A DNA stretch of 47,676 nt, from contig CAZGSG010000009.1 in NCBI GenBank assembly GCA_964528095.1, forward strand, positions 1 to 47,676, read 5' to 3'. The first letter of the stretch is position 1. The number at the start of each line of letters is the position of its first letter. Under the pieces are notes generated by a model that saw only the letters and a list, made by a program, of their open reading frames with translations, did not search any database and was not told where the DNA came from. Position numbers and translations under genes: made by a program. Shown piece after piece: positions 25,283 to 35,500 of the stretch. This DNA is from CAZGSG01 sp964528095. Lineage in GTDB: Bacteria > Bacteroidota > Bacteroidia > Chitinophagales > Chitinophagaceae.

Positions 25283-27220
25283 TTAAAATGCTTTTAACGC
25301 AGGCGGCTGTTCATTACGCACAAATACGATTCTGTTTCTGTCGGCTTTATAGACAGCCTCCATATATTTCACCAGTTCATCGTAATCCTTTGCAGGAAAA
25401 CTGCCACTATATTGTTCGATAGACCGGTAATAATATATCTTATCATCCTTTAACTTTATCGAACATGAATACTTACCGAATTTACTATCGATCGTGATGT
25501 CTTTGGGCATGGCTTCCGCTTCATAACCCTTCGGCAATTGTATCTCTACCGTATCGACATCCTTGTATTCAGCTTCCAGCTCGATATCAAATTTCCTGGA
25601 TTCAGCCGGATTAAGCCGTTTACCATCCCTTGTCATGATATTGGGGAGAATGAACAATCGCTTACCGGTAATCGTGGCATAATTACTTACCGTGATCTCA
25701 AGTGATTCATCGATGGCAGGAAGCGCGGATCTTTCTTCTTTATAGGAAAAATTATTTATCTCGTAAGTAGCAAAATCCATTTTTTCGTGCAGGTACTCTT
25801 TTACCTTATCTCTTGACAGGCCATTAATGAGCCCATGAATACCATCCTGTTGCATAGAACCATAACGGGTGTCGGCCTTTACGAACAATGTTCCTTTCTC
25901 ATCAAGCACGGCTTTGATCTTCCTGATCTCCGTATTTTCTTTTAATCCATAACGTGGTGTGGCCACTAGCTGCCCCCCGTTCTCTGTGACCAGTAAGGCA
26001 TGCCTGTCGCCCGTAAAACCACCCATATAACCCGGAGGAGCCGTTTGACTGGTGCACTCCAGCCAGATAGTATCTTTATTGAGCGGCACACATAAGATAA
26101 CATGGTTGAATTGCGAAGAAGGAAAGTCGGTAACAACATCTTCTTCTTCTCTTCCTGCTTTAATGGCAGCATAGTTGGATGTAATGCCGGCTTCCTTTAA
26201 TAAAGAAAACATATAATTGGATAAGGCCTTGCAGTCCCCGTATTTTTTTGCTGCAACAAATTTTGCATCAAAAGGCTGCCATCCTCCTATTCCAATTTGT
26301 ACGCTGATATAGCGGGTATTTTTTTGCAGGTATTCGTAGAGGATTTTTACTTTTTCTGAAGGATCGCTTACTGCATCCGTCAACTTATGCACGGTCTGTT
26401 TCACATCCTCGGGCAATACATCTCTTCCTTTTTTCAATTCATAGATAAATTTACCAAGGCCGTCCCAGGTCTTCATATTGCCTTTATAGTTCTGCATTTC
26501 AAATTCTGAAGCGCCAAAGAGTACAAAGGGCACGATCTTCCTGACGCCGGGAGAGTACAGTTCCCGTACCAGTGCAGGAAGGTTATTGATTTGCCATTTA
26601 TATGTTTTAGTACCTTTTTCATTGGTAATGAGAGGAGCTTTATCATACTGGAAGGCCTTGTACCTGAATTCATAGTCATCGGGGCAGGTAAGAGCAAAAC
26701 TGCTTTCCTGTACCGACATTAATGAATTGCCCTGCGGAAACCAGCTCGGGTAAAACATGGTCCCGTTATATTTTATTTCAACTTCATACTCGATAGTATA
26801 GGGATACGCTTTATAATAAAAATTGTGTGTCTTGTAGCGTGTATCATCCATCAGGCTGTTGTCACCTACACCGCTCATATCCTGCAGGTCTTTATTTTTG
26901 AGCTTTTTGATCTCTTTGCCCATTGCATCAAACAAACTGCCCTCAATAGACCGGATCTCGTAGAACTTATTATAGCCTTCTACAAAATCCGCAAAACGAT
27001 CTCCGGCTTCGTTGAGGATCGTATAGGCATACTTTTTTTTATAGACCGCTTCCCCCGGGTTCTTCAGTACAAATTGTTGTATTTCCAGTCGCTTCACCAC
27101 ATTCGCGTTCTTCAGCAATTCCGGTGATATCAACAATACCGCGTACTCACCTCCGGTAGCCCTTGCCGCTATGACGATACAAATCGAAAAGAATACCAAC
27201 ATCCCTTTTTTCATGATCAT
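25283..27220 (-). CDS. DUF3857 and transglutaminase-like protein, catalytic Cys/His present
   Basis: A 645-residue secreted protein (signal peptide about 1-21). A DUF3857 beta-rich domain spans about 45-225, a transglutaminase-like core about 285-395, and a beta-sandwich C-terminal region the rest. Active-site positions: GDCK with Cys330, FNHVI with His373, and WLECTS where the usual Asp is Glu388. Such proteins are common in Bacteroidota and of unknown substrate, presumably peptide processing or crosslinking in the periplasm. The ATG overlaps the stop of the upstream paralogue (ATGA). Confidence 0.9.
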   Translation of the reverse strand: MIMKKGMLVFFSICIVIAARATGGEYAVLLISPELLKNANVVKRLEIQQFVLKNPGEAVYKKKYAYTILNEAGDRFADFVEGYNKFYEIRSIEGSLFDAMGKEIKKLKNKDLQDMSGVGDNSLMDDTRYKTHNFYYKAYPYTIEYEVEIKYNGTMFYPSWFPQGNSLMSVQESSFALTCPDDYEFRYKAFQYDKAPLITNEKGTKTYKWQINNLPALVRELYSPGVRKIVPFVLFGASEFEMQNYKGNMKTWDGLGKFIYELKKGRDVLPEDVKQTVHKLTDAVSDPSEKVKILYEYLQKNTRYISVQIGIGGWQPFDAKFVAAKKYGDCKALSNYMFSLLKEAGITSNYAAIKAGREEEDVVTDFPSSQFNHVILCVPLNKDTIWLECTSQTAPPGYMGGFTGDRHALLVTENGGQLVATPRYGLKENTEIRKIKAVLDEKGTLFVKADTRYGSMQQDGIHGLINGLSRDKVKEYLHEKMDFATYEINNFSYKEERSALPAIDESLEITVSNYATITGKRLFILPNIMTRDGKRLNPAESRKFDIELEAEYKDVDTVEIQLPKGYEAEAMPKDITIDSKFGKYSCSIKLKDDKIYYYRSIEQYSGSFPAKDYDELVKYMEAVYKADRNRIVFVRNEQPPALKAF

Positions 27221-29226
27221 TTTTTCTTTTTGAAAACTATCTGCTCATTGTGCTTTTTTACTACCAGGTTAAAGAACTCACGAAGCATTTCATACTCCTC
27301 GGGTTGGTAATAAGCTCGTTTTAACTTTAATCTTGAACGCATCGAGACGGTGCCGTTTGATTCTGACAAACGGTATTCAAAAAAACCATCGTCTTCTTCA
27401 TTAAGCTTTACCATGATCTGTTTAGGTAGTTCGTCAACGGCATAACCAGTTGGAACAGCCAGTTGTAGTAAATAAGTATCATCGATCGTGTAAGGCATTT
27501 CTACCGGGTAAAAACGCTCTGCCGACTTAAATGGATTCTCTTTAAACCCTTCTCCAAGCATCGGGTTAAAATAAATAATATCCTCCCCATCAGTTTTCAG
27601 CTCAAACTTATAGCGAATGCTGACTGGCTCATCGTAAATATTCAGGGAGTCAATTTCCGCTTCTGTTATGGAAACATCTGAAGGAAATGATTTTTTTATA
27701 TCATCTACAAATTGGTTCTTTCCCTTATCCTTTACACGATCCCGAACGCCGACCGATTCATAGTAGCCAGGTACCTGGCTCACACTTCCTGAAAAATTAC
27801 CCTTGTCATCATTGATCACAAAAACGGAAGTTACCCCTCTTTCAAATAAAGAATCAGACACCAGTTCCAATGCGGTTGCATTTGTATTGATCACCCGCGC
27901 ATGCCCATTATAACAATCATAGCTAAGTTTACCAAAACCAAGCCTGGGACGGCTTGCATCCAGGTAAACATCCCGGCCACCGATATTAGCAGTAGTTATT
28001 ACATAATTAAACCGCTCAAGCAAAGGATACATGGCAAATGCATAGCCATGTGATTTTGTGCTTAACATAACGGGATCGGCACTAATCCCTGCCTTGCGTA
28101 GCATAGCAGTAAGCAACAGGTTGATCTCTGCTTCATTACCATTCCGGTTCTTCAATACATTTTTGAGCGGCTGCTCCAGGTATTTACGATTCCTGTTGGT
28201 GCAGGTGATGTTATCACGCAAATAAATATAAATATTCCTGGCTTTGTCAACATCATTGACTGCCGTTTTCAGCGCTTCTTTCATCGCATCATTCAACCAT
28301 CCGTTATCGCGGTTGAGGGAATAGCCAAAGTCTTCATCTTTAAGCAGGTTTTCACAAGCCTGTGCCCAGGAACCCATAATATTCTTTGGGGTGAACGGAT
28401 AACGTACTTCCGACATCTGGAACTGTATTTTCGCAATGTGATTATCGATGGTGGAAGTATAATTCTCTTCTTTTAATGCCGGTACATCTTTCATGATCCA
28501 GCGAAAATCTGTGACACCCGCCGAAAAAGAAGTACGGTCGGTTGAGGTAGCACCCCGGCTATCAGATACAGAGAAGTTAGCCGTCCTGCTTTTCTGGTCT
28601 TTTATAAAGAAAGGGTGATAACCTTGCGATAAAGTGACATAATAATAAAATTCGGGCATGGTAACCGTATACTGGCTCCAGAGACGAGGGTATTCTCCCT
28701 GGAATTCCCAGGGTTGCAGATTAAAGATAAAATCGGATTTCAACCTGTACTCATATTCAATGATCGAACCTTCCTTAAGATTGGGAAAAGTAAATTTTTT
28801 AACTACCAGGTTCTTATTGATCTTGTCTTTGAATACGGCTGATTTTGTTTCCAGCTTTGTCTCCACTACTTTACCATTCTCCAGGTTATAGGTAACAGCT
28901 TTCAGATTGTTCAACTCTTCTTCCATATCACCCTGCGTATAAATAGGTATAGCTACATCACCTATATCATACCCGTTTTTATTAATGATTTGTGCACGGC
29001 GGTAGTTTCTGAATTCCAGTGAAAAACCTCCTTTGCCATTATCAACCATTTCTGTAGATCCGATATCTGCAATGATTATTGCATTGGCATTGCTATCCAG
29101 GGAATAGATCCTGGTTGCAAAATCTTCGGGGGCAACTTTACCAAATTTGGCTTTTGATTTGTCCTGGGAAATAGCAGGCAGGGTTATGACAAGCAGGAGT
29201 CCTGCAAGAAGCAGTCGTGGTTTCAT
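27217..29226 (-). CDS. DUF3857 and transglutaminase-like protein, catalytically degenerate
   Basis: A 669-residue paralogue of the next gene in the operon (signal peptide about 1-20). DUF3857 domain about 35-245; transglutaminase-like core about 325-425. Aligning by the shared ending LRKAGI, the catalytic Cys position is Glu365 (GNEAEIN), the His is Tyr408 (FNYVI), and only Asp423 (YLDAS) is conserved. It is therefore probably a non-enzymatic partner. Translationally coupled to the Cys/His-bearing paralogue downstream by a 4-bp overlap. Confidence 0.9.
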   Translation of the reverse strand: MKPRLLLAGLLLVITLPAISQDKSKAKFGKVAPEDFATRIYSLDSNANAIIIADIGSTEMVDNGKGGFSLEFRNYRRAQIINKNGYDIGDVAIPIYTQGDMEEELNNLKAVTYNLENGKVVETKLETKSAVFKDKINKNLVVKKFTFPNLKEGSIIEYEYRLKSDFIFNLQPWEFQGEYPRLWSQYTVTMPEFYYYVTLSQGYHPFFIKDQKSRTANFSVSDSRGATSTDRTSFSAGVTDFRWIMKDVPALKEENYTSTIDNHIAKIQFQMSEVRYPFTPKNIMGSWAQACENLLKDEDFGYSLNRDNGWLNDAMKEALKTAVNDVDKARNIYIYLRDNITCTNRNRKYLEQPLKNVLKNRNGNEAEINLLLTAMLRKAGISADPVMLSTKSHGYAFAMYPLLERFNYVITTANIGGRDVYLDASRPRLGFGKLSYDCYNGHARVINTNATALELVSDSLFERGVTSVFVINDDKGNFSGSVSQVPGYYESVGVRDRVKDKGKNQFVDDIKKSFPSDVSITEAEIDSLNIYDEPVSIRYKFELKTDGEDIIYFNPMLGEGFKENPFKSAERFYPVEMPYTIDDTYLLQLAVPTGYAVDELPKQIMVKLNEEDDGFFEYRLSESNGTVSMRSRLKLKRAYYQPEEYEMLREFFNLVVKKHNEQIVFKKKK

Positions 29227-29305
29227 AAGAAGAAACAGGTGATTTTATTGATAGTATTGGTGGCCCGGTACAATTTTACATAAAATAGTTCAAATATGCC
29301 AGTCG

Positions 29306-29313
29306 TATCTTTG
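29306..29313 (+). promoter_or_regulatory. Candidate -7 box TATCTTTG of queG
   Basis: TATCTTTG fits the Bacteroidota consensus TAnnTTTG and is followed by CC; it lies 69-76 bases before the queG start codon. No clear TTTG at -33. Confidence 0.4.
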
Positions 29314-29381
29314 CCAGGGTCTTAAAATATAGTCAAAATAATTAAACTGTTCTGAACAGCATTGATACTCATACACGGTTT

Positions 29382-30284
29382 GTGAAGGAAACGGCTGCGA
29401 GGCTTGGGTTCAGCTATTGTGGTATTGCCAAAGCGGAAAGGCTGGATGATGATGCAGTGCGTCTCGAACAATGGTTAAATAAGGGTTTACACGGCGGCAT
29501 GAAATATATGGAGAATCATTTTGATATGCGAGTCGATCCATCCCTTTTAGTACCGGGCGCCCGGTCAGTCATTACCCTTCTGCAAAATTATTACCCTGCT
29601 AAAACGCAGCAGGAAAATGCCGTAAAGATAGCCAAGTATGCCTATGGCCAGGATTACCACGAAGTGATCCGCGAAAAAATGAAATTGTTTTTGCAAACCC
29701 TGCAGGAAGAGATCGGTGAAATACATGGCAGGGGCTTTGTAGATTCGGCACCTGTACTGGAAAGAAGCTGGGCTCAGAAAAGCGGCTTGGGTTGGATAGG
29801 TAAAAACGGCAATCTCATTACCAGAGAAAATGGTTCCTTCTTTTTTATCGCCACGCTAATTACTGATCTGCGACTTAACTATGATGATCATTTTGCAAAA
29901 GATTTTTGTGGTACCTGTACCAAATGTATTGATGCCTGCCCTACACAGGCGATCAAGCCCAATAAGACAGTGAATGGAAGCCAATGCATCTCCTATTTTA
30001 CTATCGAATTAAAAGATCAGCTGATACCCGCTGACATGGAAGGCAGGTTTGACAACTGGGCCTTTGGTTGCGATACCTGCCAGGACGTGTGTCCCTGGAA
30101 TCGCTTTAGTACGCCTACCGATGAAGCGGCATTCGATCCCATACCTGAAGTATTGAATCTAACTACCAGGGAATGGGAAGCAATGACAGAGGAAGGCTTT
30201 AAAAAAATATTTCGTCATTCACCGATCAATCGCACCAAATGGAAGGGCATACAACGGAATATTAAATTCATAAACAATCAATAG
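29382..30284 (+). CDS. queG: Epoxyqueuosine reductase QueG
   Basis: A 300-residue cobalamin- and [4Fe-4S]-dependent enzyme that performs the last step of queuosine formation in tRNA. N-terminal domain with FSYCGIAKAE, the catalytic-Asp region FVDSAPVLERSWAQKSGLGWIGKN (Asp121), then two ferredoxin-like clusters: CGTCTKCIDACP (Cys176, 179, 182, 186) and CDTCQDVCPWN (Cys230, 233, 237). Start is GTG 29382. The frame is open back to 29346 and family members often have about ten more residues, so initiation at a rarer codon (CTG 29352 or ATT 29361) is possible. Confidence 0.95.
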   Translation: MKETAARLGFSYCGIAKAERLDDDAVRLEQWLNKGLHGGMKYMENHFDMRVDPSLLVPGARSVITLLQNYYPAKTQQENAVKIAKYAYGQDYHEVIREKMKLFLQTLQEEIGEIHGRGFVDSAPVLERSWAQKSGLGWIGKNGNLITRENGSFFFIATLITDLRLNYDDHFAKDFCGTCTKCIDACPTQAIKPNKTVNGSQCISYFTIELKDQLIPADMEGRFDNWAFGCDTCQDVCPWNRFSTPTDEAAFDPIPEVLNLTTREWEAMTEEGFKKIFRHSPINRTKWKGIQRNIKFINNQ

Positions 30285-30348
30285 CGGTGATATAAATGCC
30301 ACTTGCTATCCGGAAAATTATAACGGCTTACATGCTCAAAGAATAGAA

Positions 30349-30381
30349 ATAAAAAAGGGAGCAGCACCAGGCCACTCCCTT
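30349..30381 (-). terminator. Terminator of the susC-susD-EEP transcript
   Basis: Stem AAGGGAG (30355-30361) / CTCCCTT (30375-30381). On the minus strand it is followed by TTTTTTATTT. It sits about 20 bp beyond the stop codon of the EEP gene. Confidence 0.8.
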
Positions 30382-30400
30382 AATGAACACTCACTCGAGA

Positions 30401-31180
30401 TCATTTGATTAATTTTACCACTCCCAGTACTGGCCGGTGATCAGAAGCCACCTGCTCATTGATCACTTCCTGTTTTTTCATTTTCCATGTATTGTCGGCG
30501 GATAAAAAGATATAATCAATCTTTTCCTTCGGACTAACCGATGGATAAGTAGCTGTTGTATCTTTTTCCATCAACTGGATAAACCTGCTTTTCATTATTG
30601 TAATACATTCATCACCCGGCGATGCATTAAAATCACCTGCAATGATAATGGGTATTTTATCTGTATGGCTTAATTGTCCAAGCAGGTCTTTTACCTGTAT
30701 TGTTCGCTGTTCCGCTGTTTTATAGTCCAGGTGTACAGTACCAAACTTAATTAGCTTACCTGATGGAAGCCTGAGTTCGGTCATAAACATTAACCGGCTC
30801 TCGCTATTGGGATCGTTTTTATAATAAGGCAGGCGGTAACTGGCTGCTCTTTGTACAGGGTATCTTGAAAGAATGCCCAGCCCGTAAGTTCCTCCGTCAT
30901 AAGGAAAATTACTTCCGAATGAATAATACAGGCCGGTCAGTCTTCCTAACTCTTTCATCTGGTCTACTTTTCCATTCCTGTTGGTCACGCTATCCACTTC
31001 CTGCAGCGCTACCATATCAGGTTTGTATCGATTGATCACCGCTGCTATCTGTTCAATACTCAGCTTTCCATTCATATCTTCCGCATGCCGGATATTATAA
31101 CTCAGAATGGTAAACTGTTGTGCATGGACACTATTCACCATGACCACAATAAAACAAATCAGTAACAGGCATCTTTTCAT
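30401..31180 (-). CDS. Secreted endonuclease/exonuclease/phosphatase-family hydrolase
   Basis: A 259-residue metal-dependent phosphodiesterase of the EEP superfamily with signal peptide (1-20, ending VHA). Motifs in order: LSYNIRHAED (Asn29), LQEVD (Glu61), GTVHLD, AGDFNASPGD, and SDHRPVLGVV with the catalytic His near the C-terminus. Relatives include DNases, sphingomyelinases and inositol-phosphatases. It lies 9 bp after susD, so it probably acts on what the SusCD pair imports: a phosphodiester- or phosphate-containing substrate is the inference. Confidence 0.9.
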   Translation of the reverse strand: MKRCLLLICFIVVMVNSVHAQQFTILSYNIRHAEDMNGKLSIEQIAAVINRYKPDMVALQEVDSVTNRNGKVDQMKELGRLTGLYYSFGSNFPYDGGTYGLGILSRYPVQRAASYRLPYYKNDPNSESRLMFMTELRLPSGKLIKFGTVHLDYKTAEQRTIQVKDLLGQLSHTDKIPIIIAGDFNASPGDECITIMKSRFIQLMEKDTTATYPSVSPKEKIDYIFLSADNTWKMKKQEVINEQVASDHRPVLGVVKLIK

Positions 31181-31189
31181 AGTTCAATA

Positions 31190-32497
31190 TTAGAATGCGG
31201 GATCAGGAGGTGTATTCGGATTATTGTCTCTTTCACGGAAAGGATAAGGAAAGAAATCCCTTCTTTTTTCCACGTTTGGCGTAGAAGGCCGTCCGAACCT
31301 GCGCATATCTTCCAGCTTAAAACCCTGCATGTAGAGTTCTATACAACGTTGCCTGTAAATCTCGGTTAGCAACGCGGTGGGCGTAACAGCACCCGCATAC
31401 ACGGAAGTTTCCGCACCGATACCAAACGCGTCGGTTGCCGCTGTTTTTGTACGGATCCTGTTTATTTCCACGATCGCATCCACCAATTGAGGTACAGTTA
31501 AGCGGGCATAACATTCCGCTTTGATCAATGTCATCTCACCAGGCACATAAATAGGCCAGGGAGTACTCAATGCAGCTGCAAAACCATTGATACGCCAGCG
31601 CGGAGCAGTGGTTGCGTTGATGGTCATATAAAACGGGATCCGTTTGTCAGAAAGATCGGGTGCTAAAGCAACCGGTAATCCAAATGTGGAATCCAGCACC
31701 TGGAACACATTGTTGGTTGAAGTGGATACATTAAAGATCGGGTTTGGTGTTACAGCATCAAAATTCATTGTGCTCTTTACGGAGAGGTTTACAGTGTTAG
31801 CAGCGGCCAGTGCTCCCGAGTAATCGCCCATGAACAGGAGGTATCTTGCTTTTAATGCCTGCAATGTATTCGGGATTTCGATACCGGCAGGAAGATTAGT
31901 AAGAAACTGTGAACTGATTGGGTTAGCAGCTATGGCAGCCTGTGCTTTTGTAATGGCAGCCAATGCTCTGCTATATCCATTTACGCGGGGAACAAAATTG
32001 ACATTCAGCCCGATGGTATCAGGTATTTTTTCCCAGTACATCGACAGCGAACCATAGGAAAGCGCTTTGAAGATCGATGCATAAGCAATAAGACCGGATG
32101 CATATCCTTTATCACCCAGTTTTTGTGCGCCATTGATTACGTTGTCTGCATCAAAGATCACCTTCAGGTTTTGCGCCCAAAGATTTCCCAGTACACCATT
32201 ATTGCCGTCCACGTTAATGCCACCTATTGAAAGGTTCAGTTCATCCGTATTACCGGTATTCAGGTTACGCAGCTCAAATGTCGAAAAACCATTAGCCGTT
32301 ACCTGGTTGTATAGTGGAGAGACTCTTGAAAAAGAATATTGTTTCTGCACACCGACCGCTACACCTGTTAACCCAACAGAGTTTGACAGGGCATCGTCTA
32401 CTTGTGTGGCTCCCGGATTGGTAAAATTCTTTTTACAGGAGGCCATACCCGTAGCTATGACCGTAAAAAGAACAATACTATATTTTATCTTATTCAT
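31190..32497 (-). CDS. SusD/RagB-family surface lipoprotein
   Basis: A 435-residue SusD-like protein, the lid that captures the substrate for its SusC partner at the cell surface. Lipoprotein signal peptide with Cys about residue 21 (GMASCKK). The helical TPR-like scaffold and the C-terminal pattern YRQRCIELYMQGFKLEDMRRFG followed by FPYPFRERDNNPN are typical of the short RagB/SusD group. It is 26 bp downstream of susC and 9 bp upstream of the EEP hydrolase. Ligand unknown. Confidence 0.93.
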   Translation of the reverse strand: MNKIKYSIVLFTVIATGMASCKKNFTNPGATQVDDALSNSVGLTGVAVGVQKQYSFSRVSPLYNQVTANGFSTFELRNLNTGNTDELNLSIGGINVDGNNGVLGNLWAQNLKVIFDADNVINGAQKLGDKGYASGLIAYASIFKALSYGSLSMYWEKIPDTIGLNVNFVPRVNGYSRALAAITKAQAAIAANPISSQFLTNLPAGIEIPNTLQALKARYLLFMGDYSGALAAANTVNLSVKSTMNFDAVTPNPIFNVSTSTNNVFQVLDSTFGLPVALAPDLSDKRIPFYMTINATTAPRWRINGFAAALSTPWPIYVPGEMTLIKAECYARLTVPQLVDAIVEINRIRTKTAATDAFGIGAETSVYAGAVTPTALLTEIYRQRCIELYMQGFKLEDMRRFGRPSTPNVEKRRDFFPYPFRERDNNPNTPPDPAF

Positions 32498-32523
32498 ATA
32501 TAAATGAGTTGATAGGTTATAAA

Positions 32524-35500
32524 CTAAAATTTCGCGTTTAGTGAAAGTGCAAATGTTCTTGGAATTGGCACATTACCAAAGTCGACACCTCTTGCAATCG
32601 TACTACCTCCACCAGCATTTGTTTCGGGATCAAATCCATTGTAATTATCCCAACTGATAAGGTTTCTTCCGGAAAGGGCTATCGACAGATCGCTGAAGGC
32701 TTTTTTAACCTTGCCAAAATTATAGCTCAATGCTACTTCTCTTAATTTCACAAAGCTTCCATCACTGATCCTCCATTCTTCAATACCATATACACCGGCC
32801 ACATAACCACGGGGAAGCTGACCAAGGTCTTCTTTTTGCGCAAACTCTTCACCATTTCCAACACCCTGGCGGGTACGGAAATCCGCATTAAAAACTTCGT
32901 TGCCCTGTACAGCATCTAACTGTACCCTGAGGGAAAATTTGTTGTACCGGAATGAGTTGACCAGTGTGCCTGTCCAATCGGGATTCGGATCGCCGATCAC
33001 TTTACGCAATGGCGTACCTGATGGCTGGCCTGAACCATCCCGTTGCGGGGTATAAGTAGATGGGGTGTTTTGTATACCTCTTTCCTGAACGGGAATACCT
33101 GCTGCATTTTTTATCTCATTTCCATTTGCATCAGTTGCAAAGAAAAATCCATAAAAAACACCAGCGGCATAACCTGGTAATAATGATACTGAACCTGCAG
33201 GAAGATTGTATTGAATAAGTCCCTGTGGTATTTGTTCAACCCTGTTCTTATTTTTATTAAAGATCACATCGATATCCCAATCAAAATTCTTTCCTTTTAC
33301 CGGTGAGCCACCCAGCATTAGCTCGATACCCTTATTGCGGATCGTGCCCACATTATCAAGCAAACTTGTATAACCCGTGCTTGGTGCAATAAATCTCGAG
33401 ATCAGCAGGTCATTTACTTTTTTATTATACCAGTTGAAAGTGATATTCAGTCTTCCCTTTAAAAGTGACATATCTGTACCGATCTCTAATTCCTTTTGTA
33501 CTTCAGGTTTTACGTTTTCATTTGCCAGCTGCAAGGGCGACATCAATGAAGTACGTCCCACCAAAGGAGAGGCATTGTATACATTAAACCTTGAATAAGC
33601 ACCTATCCCTGTAAGGTTACCACTTTCCCCATAGGCCGCACGGATTTTCATGCTGTTCAACCAATTTGAAAGACCTGCTTTTTCCCAGAAATCTTCATCG
33701 CTTATAATATAACTACCACTCAATTTCATATAGAGCTGGTTACGTTCTTTTTCTCCAAATACAGAAGAACCATCCACACGTGCTGCTGCAGTAAGAAAGT
33801 ACCTGTTTTTGAATTTAAAATTCTGCTGCAGGTATCCACCCGAAATGGAGATCTCAGAACGTTCATCCAAACCGGGTATGGCCGTACTTGCACCGCTAAC
33901 TGTTTCTACAAAAGGTGCAAGACCTCGTCCTTGGGCAACTGAAAAGTTGGATTTTTCATATTGAAGCGAATAGCCCAGCTGTGTTGTTGAGATAAGGTCG
34001 GAAGTAATGTTTTTATTCAATGTCGCATTGATCTCATGGTTGATGAGAAACTGCTGGTTGTTACCTGTGCTTGCGTAACCATTTTGCGTAGGATCTAATG
34101 TCAACCCACCTCCCCAGAAATCAGGGCTGGCGTTATAGGTATATGGAGGAATATAGGTTGTTCCCAGCGGCGAAATATTATCAATACCCATTGTATAGTC
34201 AATGGTCAGGTCTTTGATGGGTTTTAGTTTAAACCCAAGCGATGAGATAACCCTGTTCGTTGTATTCTGTTGTTTGATATCTTCAATTATGCTCACCGGG
34301 TTGATGCGCCCTCTTTCCCCAACAGCCTGCAGGTTACCATTCGCGTCTCTTGCATAGATATTATGAAAATTACCGATGATGGTAATACTGTTTATCGGAG
34401 AGAAGAAAGAGTTACCGTCTGGTTTTTCATTTGCTTTACTGTTGCTAAAACTTAACCCGGCATTAAATGAGATCCATTTGGTCAATTCCTGGTCCAGATT
34501 CATCCTGAAACTATAGCGTTGAAAATCGGTATTCTTGATAATGCCCTGGTTCTTTAAATAAGAAGCAGAAACAAAATATTTTGTTTTATCCTTTCCTCCC
34601 CTGACCGAGATATTATTATCTGTACCAATTCCATCCTGAAAAATATAATCCCAGTAATTGTACCGGGTGACCGGAGTTGTATTGGTAAGCGCAGGGGTAA
34701 GGATATCCTGTGTTTGCGCGCCAGGCCCGTCTGTAGGACCACCAAATTTAATAGGTGCTGTATTATAACCGGGATCCTTGCGCAACTGATTTATGTTGAC
34801 GCTTGTGCTGAAACTCACTACCGGCACTCCACTGCTTCCACGTTTCGTGAAGATCTGTACCACACCCGCATTGGCCCGGCTACCATATATCGCTGCAGCT
34901 GCGGCGCCATTCAATACTTCCACCCGCTCGATATCATTGGGATTAATATCAACCATCCTGTTTGGTGCGGGAGATATTATCCCCCCATCGTAAGCTGCCT
35001 GGGTATTGGTAACCCTTCTTGCGCTATTACTGACAATAACACCATCTATAATATACAAAGGCTCGCTTGAAGAGTTGACTGTGCTGATCCCTCTTAAACG
35101 CACGCTCATACTACCACCAGGATCTCCTGAGTTCTGAATGATCTGCGCACCAGGCGTTTTACCCTGTAATGCCGCCAGCACATTGCCCGTAGTTGACTTT
35201 GTAAGCTGATCCCCTTTCACGGTACTTATATAACTACCCAATTGCCTGCGGGTAGTTCCCTGTGATGTACCTGTTACTACCACTTCATCCATACTCAACG
35301 GGTCGAGACTTAGTTCCGCATCCGCAGTATACGAAGTACCGGTACCGATTGTCAAACTCACTTCCTTGCTTTTATGACCTACTCCGCTAAAAGCAATAAT
35401 GTAATTACCTGGCTTCAATTCACCAGTGATAGTATACCTTCCTTCAAGATCCGTTGATGCACCGAAAGCCGTATTTTTTATAGTAACAGAAATGGACGGA

